The notes below the pieces were generated by a model. The model had not been told where the DNA came from. It made no database searches and saw nothing but the letters and a program-made list of their open reading frames with translations. Source: Gemmatimonadota bacterium (lineage in GTDB: Bacteria > Gemmatimonadota > Gemmatimonadetes > Longimicrobiales > Gaopeijiaceae). From it: a stretch of DNA of 64,000 nt. Positions 7,643 to 16,821 of this stretch are shown piece by piece (the first letter of the stretch is position 1; every line of letters starts with the position of its first letter). A program made the translations under genes and the position numbers. The stretch lies in NCBI GenBank assembly GCA_028874985.1, contig JAPPGI010000030.1, forward strand, positions 58,326 to 122,325, read 5' to 3'.

Positions 7643-9001
7643 ATGAAAGCAAAGACTGCTCGCGTCACCCCGGTCATTGTCCTGGCCTGCCTGGCGCCGG
7701 GGGCATGCGACGACCCGTTGACGACGGCCCAGGTCTCCCGGATCGAGGTGGTTTCCGGCGATCGGCAACGCGCCGTCCAGGGGCTCTCGCTCGAGGAGCC
7801 CGTCGTCGTGCGTGTCCTGGACGTGGATGGCCTGCCCATCCCGAACTTCGAGGTCTCCTTCACGCCACCACGGGGCCACGGCCAGCTCGACTCGGCTTCG
7901 GCCACCAACGGGAATGGCGAGGCCAGCGCCTTCTGGAAGCTGGGTTCAACCCCCGGCGACCAGACCCTCGGAATCTCCGCGGGCGATGCCGACACCCTTG
8001 TCAGCGCGGTGGCGCTTGATCTCGAAGCCGAGCTGGATACGCTCTTCACCCCTCCTTCGCAGGCGGAGATCGACGAGAACACCGCCGACTGGGCCGCACG
8101 CGACTTTTCCGCGGCGGACATTCGGGTCGAGCTCTCCGAAGAGCTGTCGCTGGGAGAAACACCCACCGATCTGAGAATCGTTTCGCATGTGGTGGCGGGA
8201 GTGCGACACTACGGGGCGATTGTGGTGCCCCAGGGAGCCTCCGAGGAGAGCCTCCATGTCTTGACCTACCTGCACGGCGGCGACGGAGGCACCTCGCTGG
8301 GAGACCTTCAGTTCGTCGGCGACGCGCTCGGCGAGCTGCGGGACAGCTTCGTGTACGTGGTTCCGTCCTTTCGTGCGGAGCCGTTGCGGCACGGGGGACG
8401 GACATGGATGTCCGAAGGCCCCCCCAGCCTCTGGGACTACGATGTGGACGACGCGATGGCGCTGGTGAGCGTCGCCTTCGAAACGACGCCCGAGGCCGAG
8501 CCCGGCAGCTACAGCATCGTCGGAGGCAGCCGGGGGGCCGGGGTAGCTCTGCTCGCCGGAGCCCGTGACGAGCGCGTCGAGAGAATCGTCGCCTTCTTCG
8601 GCCCAACCGACTTCTTCGATGAATGGGTGCGTGAAATCGTGCGCGAGGCGGCGTTGCGCATGCCCCGCGAACTTACCGGTGTCGCCCACCTCGATTCGAC
8701 GGTAGTCCAGCCCTTCATCCGGGGAGAGTTGAGCCGCGCCGATGCGCGCCTGGAACTGGTGCGCCGCACATCGGTCCTGTACGCGGCCGACCTGCCGTCG
8801 GTCCAGCTGCACCACGGCACGCTGGACCAGGTCGTCTCCGTGTCGCAGGCCGAGTCGCTGATCAGGGCGATGGAGGAACTGGGGCGCGGACCGCCAGACT
8901 TCGAGGCGTACATCTACGAGGACGGCGGCCATGACTTCGTGACGCTGCAGAAGGCCGTCGAGCGCGCCATCGAGTTCATTTCGCGGGTGCTCGGGGGGTA
9001 G
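7643..9001 (+). CDS. Lipoprotein with Ig-like domain and alpha/beta-hydrolase domain
   Basis: A 452-residue lipoprotein (lipobox APGAC around residue 22). Residues about 30-115 form an invasin/Big-1-like domain (SRIEVVSGDRQ, VDGLPIPNFEVSFT, TNGNGEASAFWKLG). Residues about 165-450 are a prolyl-oligopeptidase-like alpha/beta hydrolase: oxyanion region TYLHGGDGG, nucleophile S296 in VGGSRGAG, probable D395 in HGTLDQVV, and H430 in GGHDF. It probably acts as an esterase or peptidase on the cell surface. A GGAG ribosome binding site precedes the ATG. The domain families are clear; the substrate is unknown. Confidence 0.8.
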   Translation: MKAKTARVTPVIVLACLAPGACDDPLTTAQVSRIEVVSGDRQRAVQGLSLEEPVVVRVLDVDGLPIPNFEVSFTPPRGHGQLDSASATNGNGEASAFWKLGSTPGDQTLGISAGDADTLVSAVALDLEAELDTLFTPPSQAEIDENTADWAARDFSAADIRVELSEELSLGETPTDLRIVSHVVAGVRHYGAIVVPQGASEESLHVLTYLHGGDGGTSLGDLQFVGDALGELRDSFVYVVPSFRAEPLRHGGRTWMSEGPPSLWDYDVDDAMALVSVAFETTPEAEPGSYSIVGGSRGAGVALLAGARDERVERIVAFFGPTDFFDEWVREIVREAALRMPRELTGVAHLDSTVVQPFIRGELSRADARLELVRRTSVLYAADLPSVQLHHGTLDQVVSVSQAESLIRAMEELGRGPPDFEAYIYEDGGHDFVTLQKAVERAIEFISRVLGG

Positions 9002-9010
9002 GTTCGGCTT

Positions 9011-9445
9011 CTACCGCGGCCCCCGCACCCGTACCGTCACGAGGTCGTTGGCCCCGTACCGGCGGTGCCGCACCGAAGACGCGTAGTGCCCGAGCAGGCG
9101 AAGCGACATTTCCCGGGCGTCCGCGGGCGGTGCGTTCTCGCGGATGAGGGCCATCTGCTCTTCAAGGTTCGTTCCCTGCGGCACGGCCAGGAACTCGATC
9201 ACCGCATCGTTCCCGTCGCTGCGCGCGGCCACCCGGAGTCTGCGCAGACCCCCCTCGTCGCCGCCTCGTTCGACGAGGCTCATCAGCGTTTCCTCACCGG
9301 CGGCACGCAGGCGCTCGGCCGCTTCTTCGCTCCACTTCATGCGCGTCGCGAATTCGTGCAGGAACTCCGAGAGCACCCGCCGGACACCCGCGTCCAGCGA
9401 CATCTCGATGTTCCCGCGCCGAGGCCACCACTTTCCCGGAACCAC
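9011..9445 (-). CDS. Small protein with HATPase-like fold, paralogue of the upstream gene
   Basis: A 144-residue protein closely related to the C-terminal part of the gene at 9459-10085. Both share MELEAGV/MSLDAGV, RRLRVA, the block PQGTNLEEQM, and an end SLRLLxHYASSV, RHRRYxANDLVTVRV. The N-terminal helix (ERLRAAGEETLMSLV) and the C-terminal block resemble anti-sigma-type histidine-kinase ATPase domains, but the usual nucleotide-binding glycine loops are not evident. It lacks the membrane segment of its neighbour. Only 13 bases separate the two genes, so they are probably a recent tandem duplication read as one unit. Confidence 0.7.
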   Translation of the reverse strand: MVPGKWWPRRGNIEMSLDAGVRRVLSEFLHEFATRMKWSEEAAERLRAAGEETLMSLVERGGDEGGLRRLRVAARSDGNDAVIEFLAVPQGTNLEEQMALIRENAPPADAREMSLRLLGHYASSVRHRRYGANDLVTVRVRGPR

Positions 9446-9458
9446 GGACCCCGTCCCC

Positions 9459-10085
9459 CTACCGTGACCCTTTGACGCGCACCGTCAGCAGATCGATCGC
9501 GTGGTATTGGCGATGGCTCACCGACGATGCGTAGTGGCGCAGAAGGCGCAGCGACAGCTCCCGGCCGGTCACGGGGGTGTCCCGGTCGCGAATGAGTCCC
9601 ATCTGCTCCTCGAGGTTCGTCCCCTGGGGCGCGGCGATGAACTCCATCTCGGCAGCGTCACCGTCACGCCGAACGGCAACCCGCAACTGCCGGCTGCCGG
9701 CATCCGCCAGCCCCTCGTCCTGGCGGACAAGGCTCATGAACGCTTCCTCCGCCGCGGAACAGAGCCGGTCCGTCGACTGGGCGCTCCACCTCAGCCGGCC
9801 CGCGAATTCCCGCAGGAAGGCATCGAGCCGGGGACGCACGCCGGCTTCGAGTTCCATGTCGATGTTCTGCCGACCCGATCTCCACTTGCCCCAGCCGAAG
9901 AAGAGGGTCACGAGGACGTACAGCAGGACTACGAGTACTCCGATGCCGATCGCGAGCCAGACCAGGCCGAGGTTTCCGGAAGTGCCGCCGTCCTGGACCA
10001 GAAAACGGCCCGCGACGCTGGAGTCGTAGATGGCAGGGCTCCCGGTTCGGATCCGGCACTGTGGCGCGCGGCACCGGCCCGACAT
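9459..10085 (-). CDS. Membrane-anchored protein with HATPase-like fold
   Basis: A 208-residue protein with one strong membrane segment around residues 38-63 (LGLVWLAIGIGVLVVLLYVL) followed by a cytoplasmic domain homologous to the gene immediately downstream. The first 30 residues (Cys/Arg-rich) may not be translated; a later start just before the membrane segment is plausible. Similar domains may sit at the C-terminus of some SLC23-type permeases (recalled, not checked), so both genes might be detached permease tails. Function unknown. It lies about 160 bases downstream of dapD in the same direction. Confidence 0.7.
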   Translation of the reverse strand: MSGRCRAPQCRIRTGSPAIYDSSVAGRFLVQDGGTSGNLGLVWLAIGIGVLVVLLYVLVTLFFGWGKWRSGRQNIDMELEAGVRPRLDAFLREFAGRLRWSAQSTDRLCSAAEEAFMSLVRQDEGLADAGSRQLRVAVRRDGDAAEMEFIAAPQGTNLEEQMGLIRDRDTPVTGRELSLRLLRHYASSVSHRQYHAIDLLTVRVKGSR

Positions 10086-10243
10086 GGGCCGACAGGGTGA
10101 TGCGGATCGCGTGAAGAGGATCGGTAGGGCGCCATTCTACACAGGGGCGTGGCGGCGGACAAGGGTTTGGACGAGGTCGGTTTGGACGGGGTCGGTGGGC
10201 GGTCGGCGCCGAACCCCACACGACGGGGTCCGCCTCGGCGCGG

Positions 10244-11077
10244 TCAGCGCAGCAACTCCTCCAGGCGGATGCGCTCACCGGTGCGGTCGTCGCGGTACTT
10301 GACGATGACAGGCGCCTGCAACGACAGCTTCCACTCGCGGCCGATCCCGGTGCCGATGGGCCGCGACCCGGGGACGACGACCGACCCCCCGGGAATCACC
10401 AGGGGCAGGTCTCCATCCGCCCGCAGCACCTCTCCCCGCACGATGTCGAACACGGGGGTCGAGCGGGTGAGGATGACGCCCGCGCCCAGCACGGCCCCCC
10501 GCTTGACGATCGCGCCCTCGTAGACGCCGCAGTTGCCGCCGACGAGCGCCTCGTCCTCGACGATCACGGGCAGCGCCCCGACCGGCTCGAGGACGCCGCC
10601 GATCTGCGCCGCCGCGCTGATGTGGCAGCGCCGGCCGACCTGGGCGCAGCTCCCCACCAGGGCGTGCGAGTCGATCATGGTGCCGTCGCCGACCCACGCG
10701 CCGACGTTGACGTACATGGGGGGCATGCAGGTGACGCCGCGCCCCAGGTACGCGCCCTCGCGCACGGCCGATCCGCCCGGCACCACGCGCGTGCCGCCGC
10801 CCGGGGGGGAGGCCTTCGGGGGGAAGGTGGACTTGTCGGCGAAGTGGAGGAGGCCCTCGCCGAGGTCGTAACGGGCCAGGCTGCCGAGGCGGAATCCCAG
10901 CAGGATCCCGCGCTTGACCCATGCGTTGACCCGCCATCCGTGCTCGGCGGCGGGGTCGGGCTGGGCGGCGCGGATCTCACCCCGGCCCAGCAGGTCGCGG
11001 AACTCGGCGAAGAGGTCGTGGTCGCCGTCCCGGGGGGCCGGGCGCGCGAAGGCTTCGTCGATGCGCCGGGCGATCAT
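10244..11077 (-). CDS. dapD: 2,3,4,5-tetrahydropyridine-2,6-dicarboxylate N-succinyltransferase
   Basis: A 277-residue left-handed beta-helix acyltransferase of the lysine/diaminopimelate pathway. After an N-terminal helical domain (RVNAWVKRGILLGFRLG) come hexapeptide repeats and the DapD-typical segments PPMYVNVGAWVGDGTMID, GSCAQVGRRCHISAAAQIGG and EDEALVGGNCGVYEGA. It uses succinyl-CoA to open and protect tetrahydrodipicolinate. I start it at the ATG 11077-11075 since the frame remains open upstream only as an antisense artefact. It is the last gene of the asd-dapB-dapA-dapD operon, 68 bases after dapA. Confidence 0.93.
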   Translation of the reverse strand: MIARRIDEAFARPAPRDGDHDLFAEFRDLLGRGEIRAAQPDPAAEHGWRVNAWVKRGILLGFRLGSLARYDLGEGLLHFADKSTFPPKASPPGGGTRVVPGGSAVREGAYLGRGVTCMPPMYVNVGAWVGDGTMIDSHALVGSCAQVGRRCHISAAAQIGGVLEPVGALPVIVEDEALVGGNCGVYEGAIVKRGAVLGAGVILTRSTPVFDIVRGEVLRADGDLPLVIPGGSVVVPGSRPIGTGIGREWKLSLQAPVIVKYRDDRTGERIRLEELLR

Positions 11078-11145
11078 TGCGTGCCGGCACCGACAGCCCG
11101 CGGACAAGTCCTCCACGGCGTTGGAGCGGGTTGGTCCACGCGCTT

Positions 11146-12063
11146 CTATCCCACCAGCCCGAGCGTTCGCAACAGCTTCCTCATGCGGCGCCGGTTCCCG
11201 GAGCTCACCGCCGTCAGCGGAAGGCGGTAGCGGGCCTCCAGCAAAGCCATTTCGGCCATGGAGTACTTGACCGGACCCGGGTTGGTTTCCCAGAAGTTGG
11301 CGTCCATCAGGGTCAGCCACCGGTTGTGGACCCGGCGCGCGCCCGCGAAGTCCCCGGCCAGGCACAGGTCGCAGAGTTCCGCCATCGGCCCCGGTATCTG
11401 GTTCGACACCACCGAGATCACACCGTGCGCCCCCAGCGCCATCGCCGGCAGCACCGCGGCGTCGTCGCCCGAGAGGACCGCGAAGTCCTCGGGAACCGCC
11501 TGGAGCACATGGCCCATCTGCATGATGTCGCCGGCGGCCTCCTTGACGGCGGCCACGCCGGGAATCGAGGCCAGCCGCGCCAGGGTCTCGGGCGCCACGT
11601 TGACGCCGGTGCGGCTCGGCACGTTGTACACGACGAGGGGCAGGTCGGTGGCGTCCGCGACCGCCGCGTAGTGGAGGAAGAGGCCGTCCGGGGTCGGCTT
11701 GTTGTAGTAGGGGGTGACGACCAGCAGCCCCGCGGCGCCGGTGCCTTCCAGCTCCCTCGCCAGCGCGCCCACCCGGGCGGTGTCGTTGCCGCCACAGCCC
11801 GCGATCACCGGAACCCGGCCGGCGGCCGCCTCCACGACGAGTTTCGCCACCCGCACCTTCTCCCGGCTTGTCAGGGTGACGCTCTCGCCCGTGGTTCCGC
11901 ACGGCACCAGGAAGTGGACCCCGGCCTCGACCTGGCGGTGTACCAGGGCCCGTATGCGCGGCTCGTCCAGCGAACCGTCGGCGAGGAAGGGCGTGACCAG
12001 TGCCGTTCCGCATCCGTGTAGCCAGGGTGCCTCCCGGTGGGCGCGACCGCTTCCGGTGTTCAT
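11146..12063 (-). CDS. dapA: 4-hydroxy-tetrahydrodipicolinate synthase
   Basis: A 305-residue class I aldolase-fold enzyme that condenses pyruvate with aspartate semialdehyde. Visible motifs are TALVTPF near the start, the family GTTGES loop (VPCGTTGESVTL), the tyrosine in LPLVVYNVPSRTG, and GVAAVKEAAGD, where the Lys should form the Schiff base. The ATG overlaps the dapB stop by 4 bases (ATGA). Length and motifs are normal for the family. The N-terminal extension of about 15 residues before the first strand is slightly long. Confidence 0.94.
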   Translation of the reverse strand: MNTGSGRAHREAPWLHGCGTALVTPFLADGSLDEPRIRALVHRQVEAGVHFLVPCGTTGESVTLTSREKVRVAKLVVEAAAGRVPVIAGCGGNDTARVGALARELEGTGAAGLLVVTPYYNKPTPDGLFLHYAAVADATDLPLVVYNVPSRTGVNVAPETLARLASIPGVAAVKEAAGDIMQMGHVLQAVPEDFAVLSGDDAAVLPAMALGAHGVISVVSNQIPGPMAELCDLCLAGDFAGARRVHNRWLTLMDANFWETNPGPVKYSMAEMALLEARYRLPLTAVSSGNRRRMRKLLRTLGLVG

Positions 12064-12839
12064 GGGCTGTCTCCTTTGCCGGGGCTGTTTCCCGTCGCTT
12101 TGCCGCCGCCTGACACCACCTGCTGCCAGCATTCGCTGAAATCGTACACGCCCGGACGCCCGTGAATCCAGTGCGCGGCCGCGAGCGCGCCCCGGGCGAA
12201 TCCGGTCCGCGACCGCGCCGTGTGGCGAATCGCCATGGTGTCGTCCGCCGAGTCCCACTGGAGTTCGTGTATGCCGGGAACGTGGCCGGTCCGCTGGCTG
12301 GTGACGTCGATCTCGCCCCTCCATCCCGCGGCGCGAACCTTCTCGATGAGCCGGAGCGCGGTCCCCGACGGGGCGTCGCGCTTGCCCCGGTGGTGGGACT
12401 CGAAGGTGGCCAGGTCGTAGCCTTCGCACCCGGCCATGGTCCGGGCCGCGGCCGCGGCGATGCGGTAGAAGGCGTTGACGCCCACCGAGAAGTTCGCGCC
12501 GTGGACGAGGCCGATGCCGCTTTCGCGCGCGCGCTTGAGGAGCTCTGCCCGCCGTTCGTCCCACCCGGTCGTGCCGATCACCGTGTCGACGCCGAGGCCG
12601 CACAGCCGTTCCAGGCCGCCGGACATGACCGCATCCGCCGTCGAGAAGTCGATGGCCACATCGATGCCCTGCAGGGCCTCGGGGGTCAGCCCGGTGCCGC
12701 CGGGGTTGTTCGACCCGTCCAGGCACAGCACCGTGACCGCGGCGTGCTCGGGCGCCAGCCGTTCGATGAGGCGTCCCATCCGGCCGTGGCCCAGCAGGGC
12801 GATGCGGAGTGGGGGCCGGGCGGGTGGGTCAGTCGACAT
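12060..12839 (-). CDS. dapB: 4-hydroxy-tetrahydrodipicolinate reductase
   Basis: A 259-residue NAD(P)H-dependent reductase. It has the Rossmann start IALLGHGRMGRLI, the central VAIDFSTADAV and IGTTGW segments, and the substrate-binding SHHRGKRDAPSGTA block with the paired histidines and lysine of the family. The ATG at 12839-12837 lies inside the last codons of asd (11-base overlap). An in-frame ATG upstream would push the overlap deeper and adds residues unlike the family, so I prefer the later start. The stop overlaps dapA by 4 bases. A C-terminal GGGKATGNSPGKGDSP tail is unusual but short. Confidence 0.94.
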   Translation of the reverse strand: MSTDPPARPPLRIALLGHGRMGRLIERLAPEHAAVTVLCLDGSNNPGGTGLTPEALQGIDVAIDFSTADAVMSGGLERLCGLGVDTVIGTTGWDERRAELLKRARESGIGLVHGANFSVGVNAFYRIAAAAARTMAGCEGYDLATFESHHRGKRDAPSGTALRLIEKVRAAGWRGEIDVTSQRTGHVPGIHELQWDSADDTMAIRHTARSRTGFARGALAAAHWIHGRPGVYDFSECWQQVVSGGGKATGNSPGKGDSP

Positions 12840-13941
12840 GCGCGGGAGCCGGATCCGCTGCGCCCGAGACGAAGTCGCCCTCAAGCCACCCTCCTGTGCG
12901 CAACAGCTCCGCGTTCAGCACCGACGCCCCCGCCGCACCCCGGATCGTGTTGTGTCCGAGGGCCACGAACTTCACCCCCAGGACGGGACACTCGCGCACG
13001 CGTCCCACCGTGACGGCCATGCCCCGTCCCGCCATTGCGTCGCGGCGCGGCTGGGGACGGTCCACACCCTCCGTCACCCGGACGGGCCGCTGCGGCGCGG
13101 TCGGAAACGCCAGCTCCTGGGGATGCCCCCTGAACCCCGCCATCGCTTCGCGCACCTCGGCCGGAGACGGCCGCGCCTCCAGCTCCACCGAAGCACAAAC
13201 CAGGTGGCCGTCCACCGTGGCGACCCGGTTGCAGTGCGCGCTGACCGTCACGGCTGCCGGTTCAACCGGTTCTCCCCACTCCCGCATCGTCCCCATCACC
13301 TTGCAGGTCTCGGCCGCGATCTTGTCCTCTTCGCCGTCGATGAAGGGGATCGCGTTGCCGAGCATGTCCATGGCCGGGACACCCGGGTAGCCCGCGCCGC
13401 TCACCGCCTGCAGCGTGGTGACCATGACGCGCCGTATGCCGAAAGGGCGGAGGGGGGCCAGCGCGAGCGCCAGCGTGATCGTCGAGCAGTTGGGGTTGGT
13501 GACGATCGCGCCGGGCCAGCCGCGCTCCCGGCGCTGGTGCCCGACCAGGGCGATGTGTTCGGGGTTCACCTCCGGGATGACGAGGGGGACGTCCGGGTCG
13601 AGGCGGTGGTTGCGCGAATTCGAGAGCACGAAGTGGCCGGCGCGGGCGAAGGCGCGTTCGATGCCACCCGCAACCGAGGCGTCCATGGCCGAGAAGACCA
13701 GCCGGGGGCATTCGGCATCGGGAGCCGCCGGGCGCACGGGCAACCCCGCGACACCCGCCGGCATGGGGCGATCCTGCACCCAGCGGGCGGCGTGCGCGTA
13801 GTGCAGGCCGGCACTGCGCTCGCTTGCGCCCAGCCAGGCGAGCCGGAACCAGGGGTGACCCTCCAGGTACAGTGCGAACTGCTGGCCCACCATTCCGGTG
13901 GCGCCGAGCAGGCCCACAGGGTGTTGGAAATCGCGGCTCAT
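12829..13941 (-). CDS. asd: Aspartate-semialdehyde dehydrogenase
   Basis: A 370-residue dehydrogenase with the N-terminal dinucleotide motif VGLLGATGMVGQQF and the active-site cysteine in VTNPNCSTITL, followed by the AVSGAGYPGV loop. The sequence pattern (NSRNHRLDP, VIPEVNPEH, SAHCNRVATVDGH) is that of the archaeal/fungal-type branch. The frame is open to 13983, but the extra 14 residues are Gly/Ala/Arg-rich; the ATG at 13941 gives the normal start MSRDFQHPVGLLGATG. It is the first gene of the dap operon. No aspartokinase gene is present in the window. Confidence 0.93.
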   Translation of the reverse strand: MSRDFQHPVGLLGATGMVGQQFALYLEGHPWFRLAWLGASERSAGLHYAHAARWVQDRPMPAGVAGLPVRPAAPDAECPRLVFSAMDASVAGGIERAFARAGHFVLSNSRNHRLDPDVPLVIPEVNPEHIALVGHQRRERGWPGAIVTNPNCSTITLALALAPLRPFGIRRVMVTTLQAVSGAGYPGVPAMDMLGNAIPFIDGEEDKIAAETCKVMGTMREWGEPVEPAAVTVSAHCNRVATVDGHLVCASVELEARPSPAEVREAMAGFRGHPQELAFPTAPQRPVRVTEGVDRPQPRRDAMAGRGMAVTVGRVRECPVLGVKFVALGHNTIRGAAGASVLNAELLRTGGWLEGDFVSGAADPAPAHVD

Positions 13942-14274
13942 CCGCCGGGCGGGGGAGTCTGCGGCACCGCCGGGGCCGACCACCGGTGGGGTGGCCGTGC
14001 GGAGAACGACCAGCGTGAGCGGACTGGCTTCGCGGATCCGGTCATATGGTATCGGCTCCTCCCGGGCCGACGGTCCGAGTCAACCCCGACACTGCGTCGG
14101 GGCTGGCGTGCTCCTGCTCCACCATCGCGGGCAGCGGCGGTGGCGAATTCAGTTCGGAAACTGTGGAGGATTCACCATGCGGACAACGTCCGGCACCTTC
14201 GACCGGGCACTCCCCGCGCGCACGATCCCGCGTGGCATTCCTGCCCACCCGCGCGTAGGGGGGCGTCACCAGGT
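13942..14274. other. Intergenic region upstream of asd
   Basis: About 330 bases with no convincing gene on either strand. The dap operon promoter must lie here or within the remnant gene. Both strands have short open frames, but their amino-acid composition (Arg, Pro, Ser rich) looks like random GC-rich sequence. No terminator-like hairpin with a T-run was seen. Confidence 0.5.
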
Positions 14275-15396
14275 TCAGGCGAAGTCGGCGCGCCACAGGT
14301 GGACCACGCGGTCCTCGAACCGACGCTGGCGTGCGTCAAGGCGTGCCGGAGTCCAGTCTTCCGGAGCCATTTCCAAGACCGCCCTGGTCAGAGAATACCG
14401 GCTCCTGGCGTACGCCTGTGCCTTGTCGGCGTAGCCGGCGTTGGCCACTTCGCGATTCAGGCCGGCTTCCAGCAGTGTGAGATTGCCGATCCGGTTCACG
14501 ACGGCATCCTGGCTACCGGGAGGAAAATCATCCTCCCAGGCCGCCCCGGGGTTTTCCGGCAGGATGTGTTCAATGGTCCCCGGATCGGTTTCGGGATCAC
14601 ACGGTTTCCCCGATCGATCCTCTTCCAATCGCGCCAGTATGTACTTCACCAGACGTTTGCGGGGGCCCCGCGTCGGTATGGAAAGGAAGGTGAAGTCGGT
14701 CGCGGTTCGCTCATCGGAAACGTAGATTCCCTGAAGTACCTCGAAGAGTTCTCCCGGACCCTGGACTGCTCCGTCCTTCACGGCCTTGCTCGCCCGGTGG
14801 TAGGCGGACTCGAGATCGTTCGGATTCTGCCGACTCACGACCGTATACCTGAAAGCCAGCGTGCAGACGAGTTTCGACGTCCGAACGAAATCGCGTTCCG
14901 GCCACTCCTCCCACACAACAAACAGCAACGGCATCATCTGCGTGACACGAAAGACATTCAGTTCGGTGACGTATCGACGGGCATCGCGGATCTCCACCCA
15001 ATAGCCGTGTGCGGGGTCTTTCACCGCGGCGAATACCTCAGCCCTCGATTCGAGCACCGTCAACAGGTCGTACACATCCCGGGGGGACCGATAGCGGTCG
15101 CGCACCAGCTTGAACAAACGTCGGCTGCGGACCTTTGGTTCTTCACAGAGCATGTGGTAGCGAAGCAGTTCCGGCACGTTCTGCTGACCGACGGTCGCCG
15201 CGATTCGCTGCCAGCGGCGGAGCATCGACGGACGGTCTGAGCTGGAAGCCTTCGCAAAGAGGTAGTTCTTCAGAAGATCCGTGGTCGTAAGCTCGAGACC
15301 CCGGGCGTTCAGGGTCTCGAACACCGTGTACGCGTTGAGCGCATGGAGTGTCGTTCTGGCCAATTGCTCGCCCGCCGAATTGGGAGTGGATTCCAC
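14275..15396 (-). pseudogene. 5'-truncated GmrSD-type (DUF262/DUF1524) restriction protein
   Basis: About 373 residues survive. They begin at the last motif of a DUF262 (GmrS) domain, YTVFETLNARGLELTTTDLLKNYLF, and continue through the helical linker to a DUF1524 (GmrD) HNH-like nuclease motif IEHILPENP, then RIGNLTLLEAGLN. The DUF262 DGQQR nucleotide-binding region, normally about 200 residues upstream, is absent. The sequence before 15396 on this strand does not encode it in any frame I can read. Intact family members restrict glucosylated or otherwise modified phage DNA. I read this as a decayed defence gene. Confidence 0.7.
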
Positions 15397-15608
15397 GGCC
15401 CCGGAGCCCCACGGGCGGATCTCAAGGGAGCCGTTTTCCTTCCCAAGCTACCCCGGCCCTCGAAATCCGCCAAGGTTCTCGGCCTCACTCCGACTTCCCC
15501 GCGACACTGGACAGAAAAGCCGCCCGTATTCACACTATCGGACACGGGGTGCGCGGCGGTTCGGCCCGCCTCCGGTCACGTCACCTCCCCACCACCACCC
15601 GGAAGACC
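15397..15608. other. Intergenic region with truncation point of the restriction gene
   Basis: About 210 bases between the broken restriction gene and the aldolase start. It holds the presumed deletion junction and the aldolase promoter region. A slightly AT-richer patch (TATTCACACTATC) lies near 15528-15540. No insertion-sequence end, direct repeat or tRNA is visible at the junction. Confidence 0.4.
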
Positions 15609-16670
15609 ATGCCGACATCCAACACGATCCACGACCTTCTCGGCACCGAAGCCGAGGACCTGTTCACCTATCGCGCCACGGGATTCCCCCAGGAGCAGCT
15701 CCATCTTCCGGGACCCGACTTCGTGGACCGGGTCGTCGCGGGCACCGACAGGAATCCCCAGGTGCTGCGCAGCATGCAGCAGATCCTGGGCCACGGGCGC
15801 CTTTCCGGCACCGGCTACGTCTCCATCCTGCCGGTCGACCAGGGGATCGAGCACTCGGCGGGGGCGTCGTTCGCGCCCAACCCGGTGTACTTCGATCCGG
15901 GGAACATCGTCGAGCTGGCGCTGGAGGGCGGCTGCAACGCGGTCGCGTCCACCCTCGGCGTCCTGGGGTCGGTGTCGCGCCGGTACGCGCACCGGATCCC
16001 CTTCCTGGTGAAGCTCAACCACAACGAGCTGCTCACCTATCCGAACCGTTACGACCAGGTGATGTTCGCGAGCGTGCAGCAGGCGTGGGAGCTGGGGGCG
16101 GTGGCGGTGGGCGCGACGGTCTACTTCGGGTCGGACCAGGGGATGCGCCAGCTCCAAGAGGCGTCCGAAGCCTTCCAGATGGCGCACGAGCTGGGCATGG
16201 TGACCGTGCTGTGGTGCTACCTGCGCCAGGCCGCCTTCAACACCGGCGGGAAGAACTACCACGCGTCAGCCGATCTGACCGGGCAGGCCAACCACCTGGG
16301 GGTCACGATCGAGGCCGACATCGTGAAGCAGAAGCAGGCCGAGCTGGACGGCGGCTACCGTGCGGTGGGGTTCGGCCGCACACACGACGGGGTCTACTCC
16401 GACCTGGTTCCGGGTGCGCATCCGATCGAGATGACCCGCTACCAGGTCGCGAACTGCTACATGGGACGCGTCGGGCTGATCAACTCGGGCGGCTCCAGCG
16501 GAGACAACGACTTCGCGCAGGCGGCGCGCACGGCGGTGATCAACAAGCGGGCCGGGGGGATGGGGCTGATCTCGGGGCGCAAGGCGTTCCAGCGCCCCAT
16601 GGCGGAGGGGGTGAAGCTGCTGAACCTGATCCAGGACGTGTTCCTGGATGAATCGATCGAGGTGGCGTAG
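15609..16670 (+). CDS. fbaB: Fructose-bisphosphate aldolase, class I (DhnA/FbaB type)
   Basis: A 353-residue aldolase of the bacterial/archaeal class I family, which uses a lysine Schiff base rather than a metal. Recognisable segments are [59 protein letters not shown] and [15 protein letters not shown]. It interconverts fructose 1,6-bisphosphate and triose phosphates. The frame is open upstream to 15348, but family similarity begins just after the ATG at 15609. It stands alone, with the repeat-bearing intergenic region downstream. Confidence 0.9.
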   Translation: MPTSNTIHDLLGTEAEDLFTYRATGFPQEQLHLPGPDFVDRVVAGTDRNPQVLRSMQQILGHGRLSGTGYVSILPVDQGIEHSAGASFAPNPVYFDPGNIVELALEGGCNAVASTLGVLGSVSRRYAHRIPFLVKLNHNELLTYPNRYDQVMFASVQQAWELGAVAVGATVYFGSDQGMRQLQEASEAFQMAHELGMVTVLWCYLRQAAFNTGGKNYHASADLTGQANHLGVTIEADIVKQKQAELDGGYRAVGFGRTHDGVYSDLVPGAHPIEMTRYQVANCYMGRVGLINSGGSSGDNDFAQAARTAVINKRAGGMGLISGRKAFQRPMAEGVKLLNLIQDVFLDESIEVA

Positions 16671-16802
16671 CAGTCCGTGGATAAGGCCACCCGAGCACCG
16701 AGAGCGGCGAGGCGCGGGCCGGCAAGGCGCGACGAAAATAGCGGCGCTATTCGCCCGAGGAGCAACGCAGAGCGCAGCCTTGGAGTGGCAAAAGTAGAGC
16801 AG

Positions 16803-16821
16803 ACATTACATAGTGTAATGT
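16803..16821. repeat. AT-rich perfect inverted repeat
   Basis: ACATTACA, TAG, TGTAATGT: two perfect 8-base arms around a 3-base spacer, followed directly by TATACTTTAC. The local AT content is striking in this genome. No T-run follows, so it is not a classic terminator. It could be a protein-binding site or part of a mobile repeat. Confidence 0.7.

Noticed and set aside
12475..15240. A 921-codon plus-strand frame across asd, dapB and the GmrSD remnant
   Set aside because: It spans several real minus-strand genes and has no domain of its own.
16803..16821. AT-rich hairpin as a transcription terminator
   Set aside because: No T-run follows on either strand and the stem is AT-rich, unlike intrinsic terminators.
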